Positions 36,610-36,755 of a stretch of DNA of 36,755 nucleotides are shown piece after piece (the stretch's first letter is position 1; every line of letters starts with the position of its first letter). Where the stretch lies: contig CAXKVV010000378.1 in NCBI GenBank assembly GCA_964058805.1, positions 1 to 36,755 on the forward strand. Direction: 5' to 3'. This DNA comes from Schoenoplectus triqueter. Lineage: Eukaryota > Streptophyta > Magnoliopsida > Poales > Cyperaceae. The notes below the pieces were generated by a model. It searched no databases. It was given only the letters and a program-made list of their open reading frames with translations, and was not told where the DNA came from. Made by a program: the position numbers and the translations under genes.

Positions 36610-36755
36610 CTACTCGTTATCCCGGTTCTTTCTTTTGCATGCACTGGTCTGGTATATTGTACTTGTAATGCACCAATTGAAAATTTTGAGTCAGTGCATG
36701 CGAATTGTGGAAATGAAACGTTTTACATACAACATCGGAGACATCTGTTTATGGC
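36346..36755 (+). other. Intron 1 of the BEL1-like gene (incomplete)
   Basis: The intron begins GTAAATCTC and continues past the window end with no acceptor recognised. It contains an (AT)14 microsatellite at 36579-36606. A 95-codon open frame here (36381-36668) reads through the microsatellite and is treated as chance. Confidence 0.7.
36579..36606. repeat. (AT)14 microsatellite
   Basis: Twenty-eight uninterrupted bases of alternating A and T inside intron 1 of the BEL1-like gene. Confidence 0.95.

Overview
This window looks like nuclear DNA of a flowering plant, probably a eudicot. The evidence is GT-AG spliced genes with angiosperm-type proteins, AT-rich intergenic DNA, and a mix of hAT MITEs, a Helitron, L1-type LINEs, Copia LTRs and a plant mobile domain (PMD) remnant. 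There are no bacterial-style operons, CRISPR arrays or rRNA genes. I did not identify the species.

Three host genes are supported. (1) 2498-3981, minus: a five-exon, 143-aa protein of the SIS (SALT-INDUCED SERINE-RICH) family ending in WWQGSLYY. (2) 12500-17344, minus: a complete six-exon, 309-aa RPN11, the JAMM deubiquitinase of the 26S proteasome lid. (3) 35728-36345 and beyond the window, plus: exon 1 of a BEL1-like homeodomain gene resembling PENNYWISE/POUND-FOOLISH (BLH9/BLH8). They belong to unrelated pathways and I see no functional cluster.

The rest is mostly transposon-derived. From left to right: a Copia 3' end with its LTR (1 to about 415); a hAT-type MITE with a perfect 8-bp target-site duplication (508-890); a GC-rich island of unknown origin (4890-5560); a small Helitron (6332-6801); a possible SINE (about 8815-9000); a second hAT-type MITE (10479-10950); a 5'-truncated LINE with a 15-bp duplication inside RPN11 intron 2 (14057-16321); a roughly 5-kb LTR-like block full of tandem repeats (18395 to about 23430); a decayed, nearly full-length LINE (about 23580-29340); a Copia LTR plus pol fragment (31664-32843); and a degenerate PMD (MAIN-like) unit (about 32844-34620) with nested palindromes and an 85-bp tandem array next to it.

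I found no convincing novel multi-gene system. The most useful observations are structural: a duplicated splice-donor region and a tandem (NAGNAG) acceptor in the SIS gene, a same-strand LINE inside an essential proteasome gene, an inverted TGGGC pair upstream of RPN11, a LINE lacking the catalytic core of its reverse transcriptase, and stop codons in several elements that fit methylcytosine decay. All splice models come from reading the sequence and have no transcript support.
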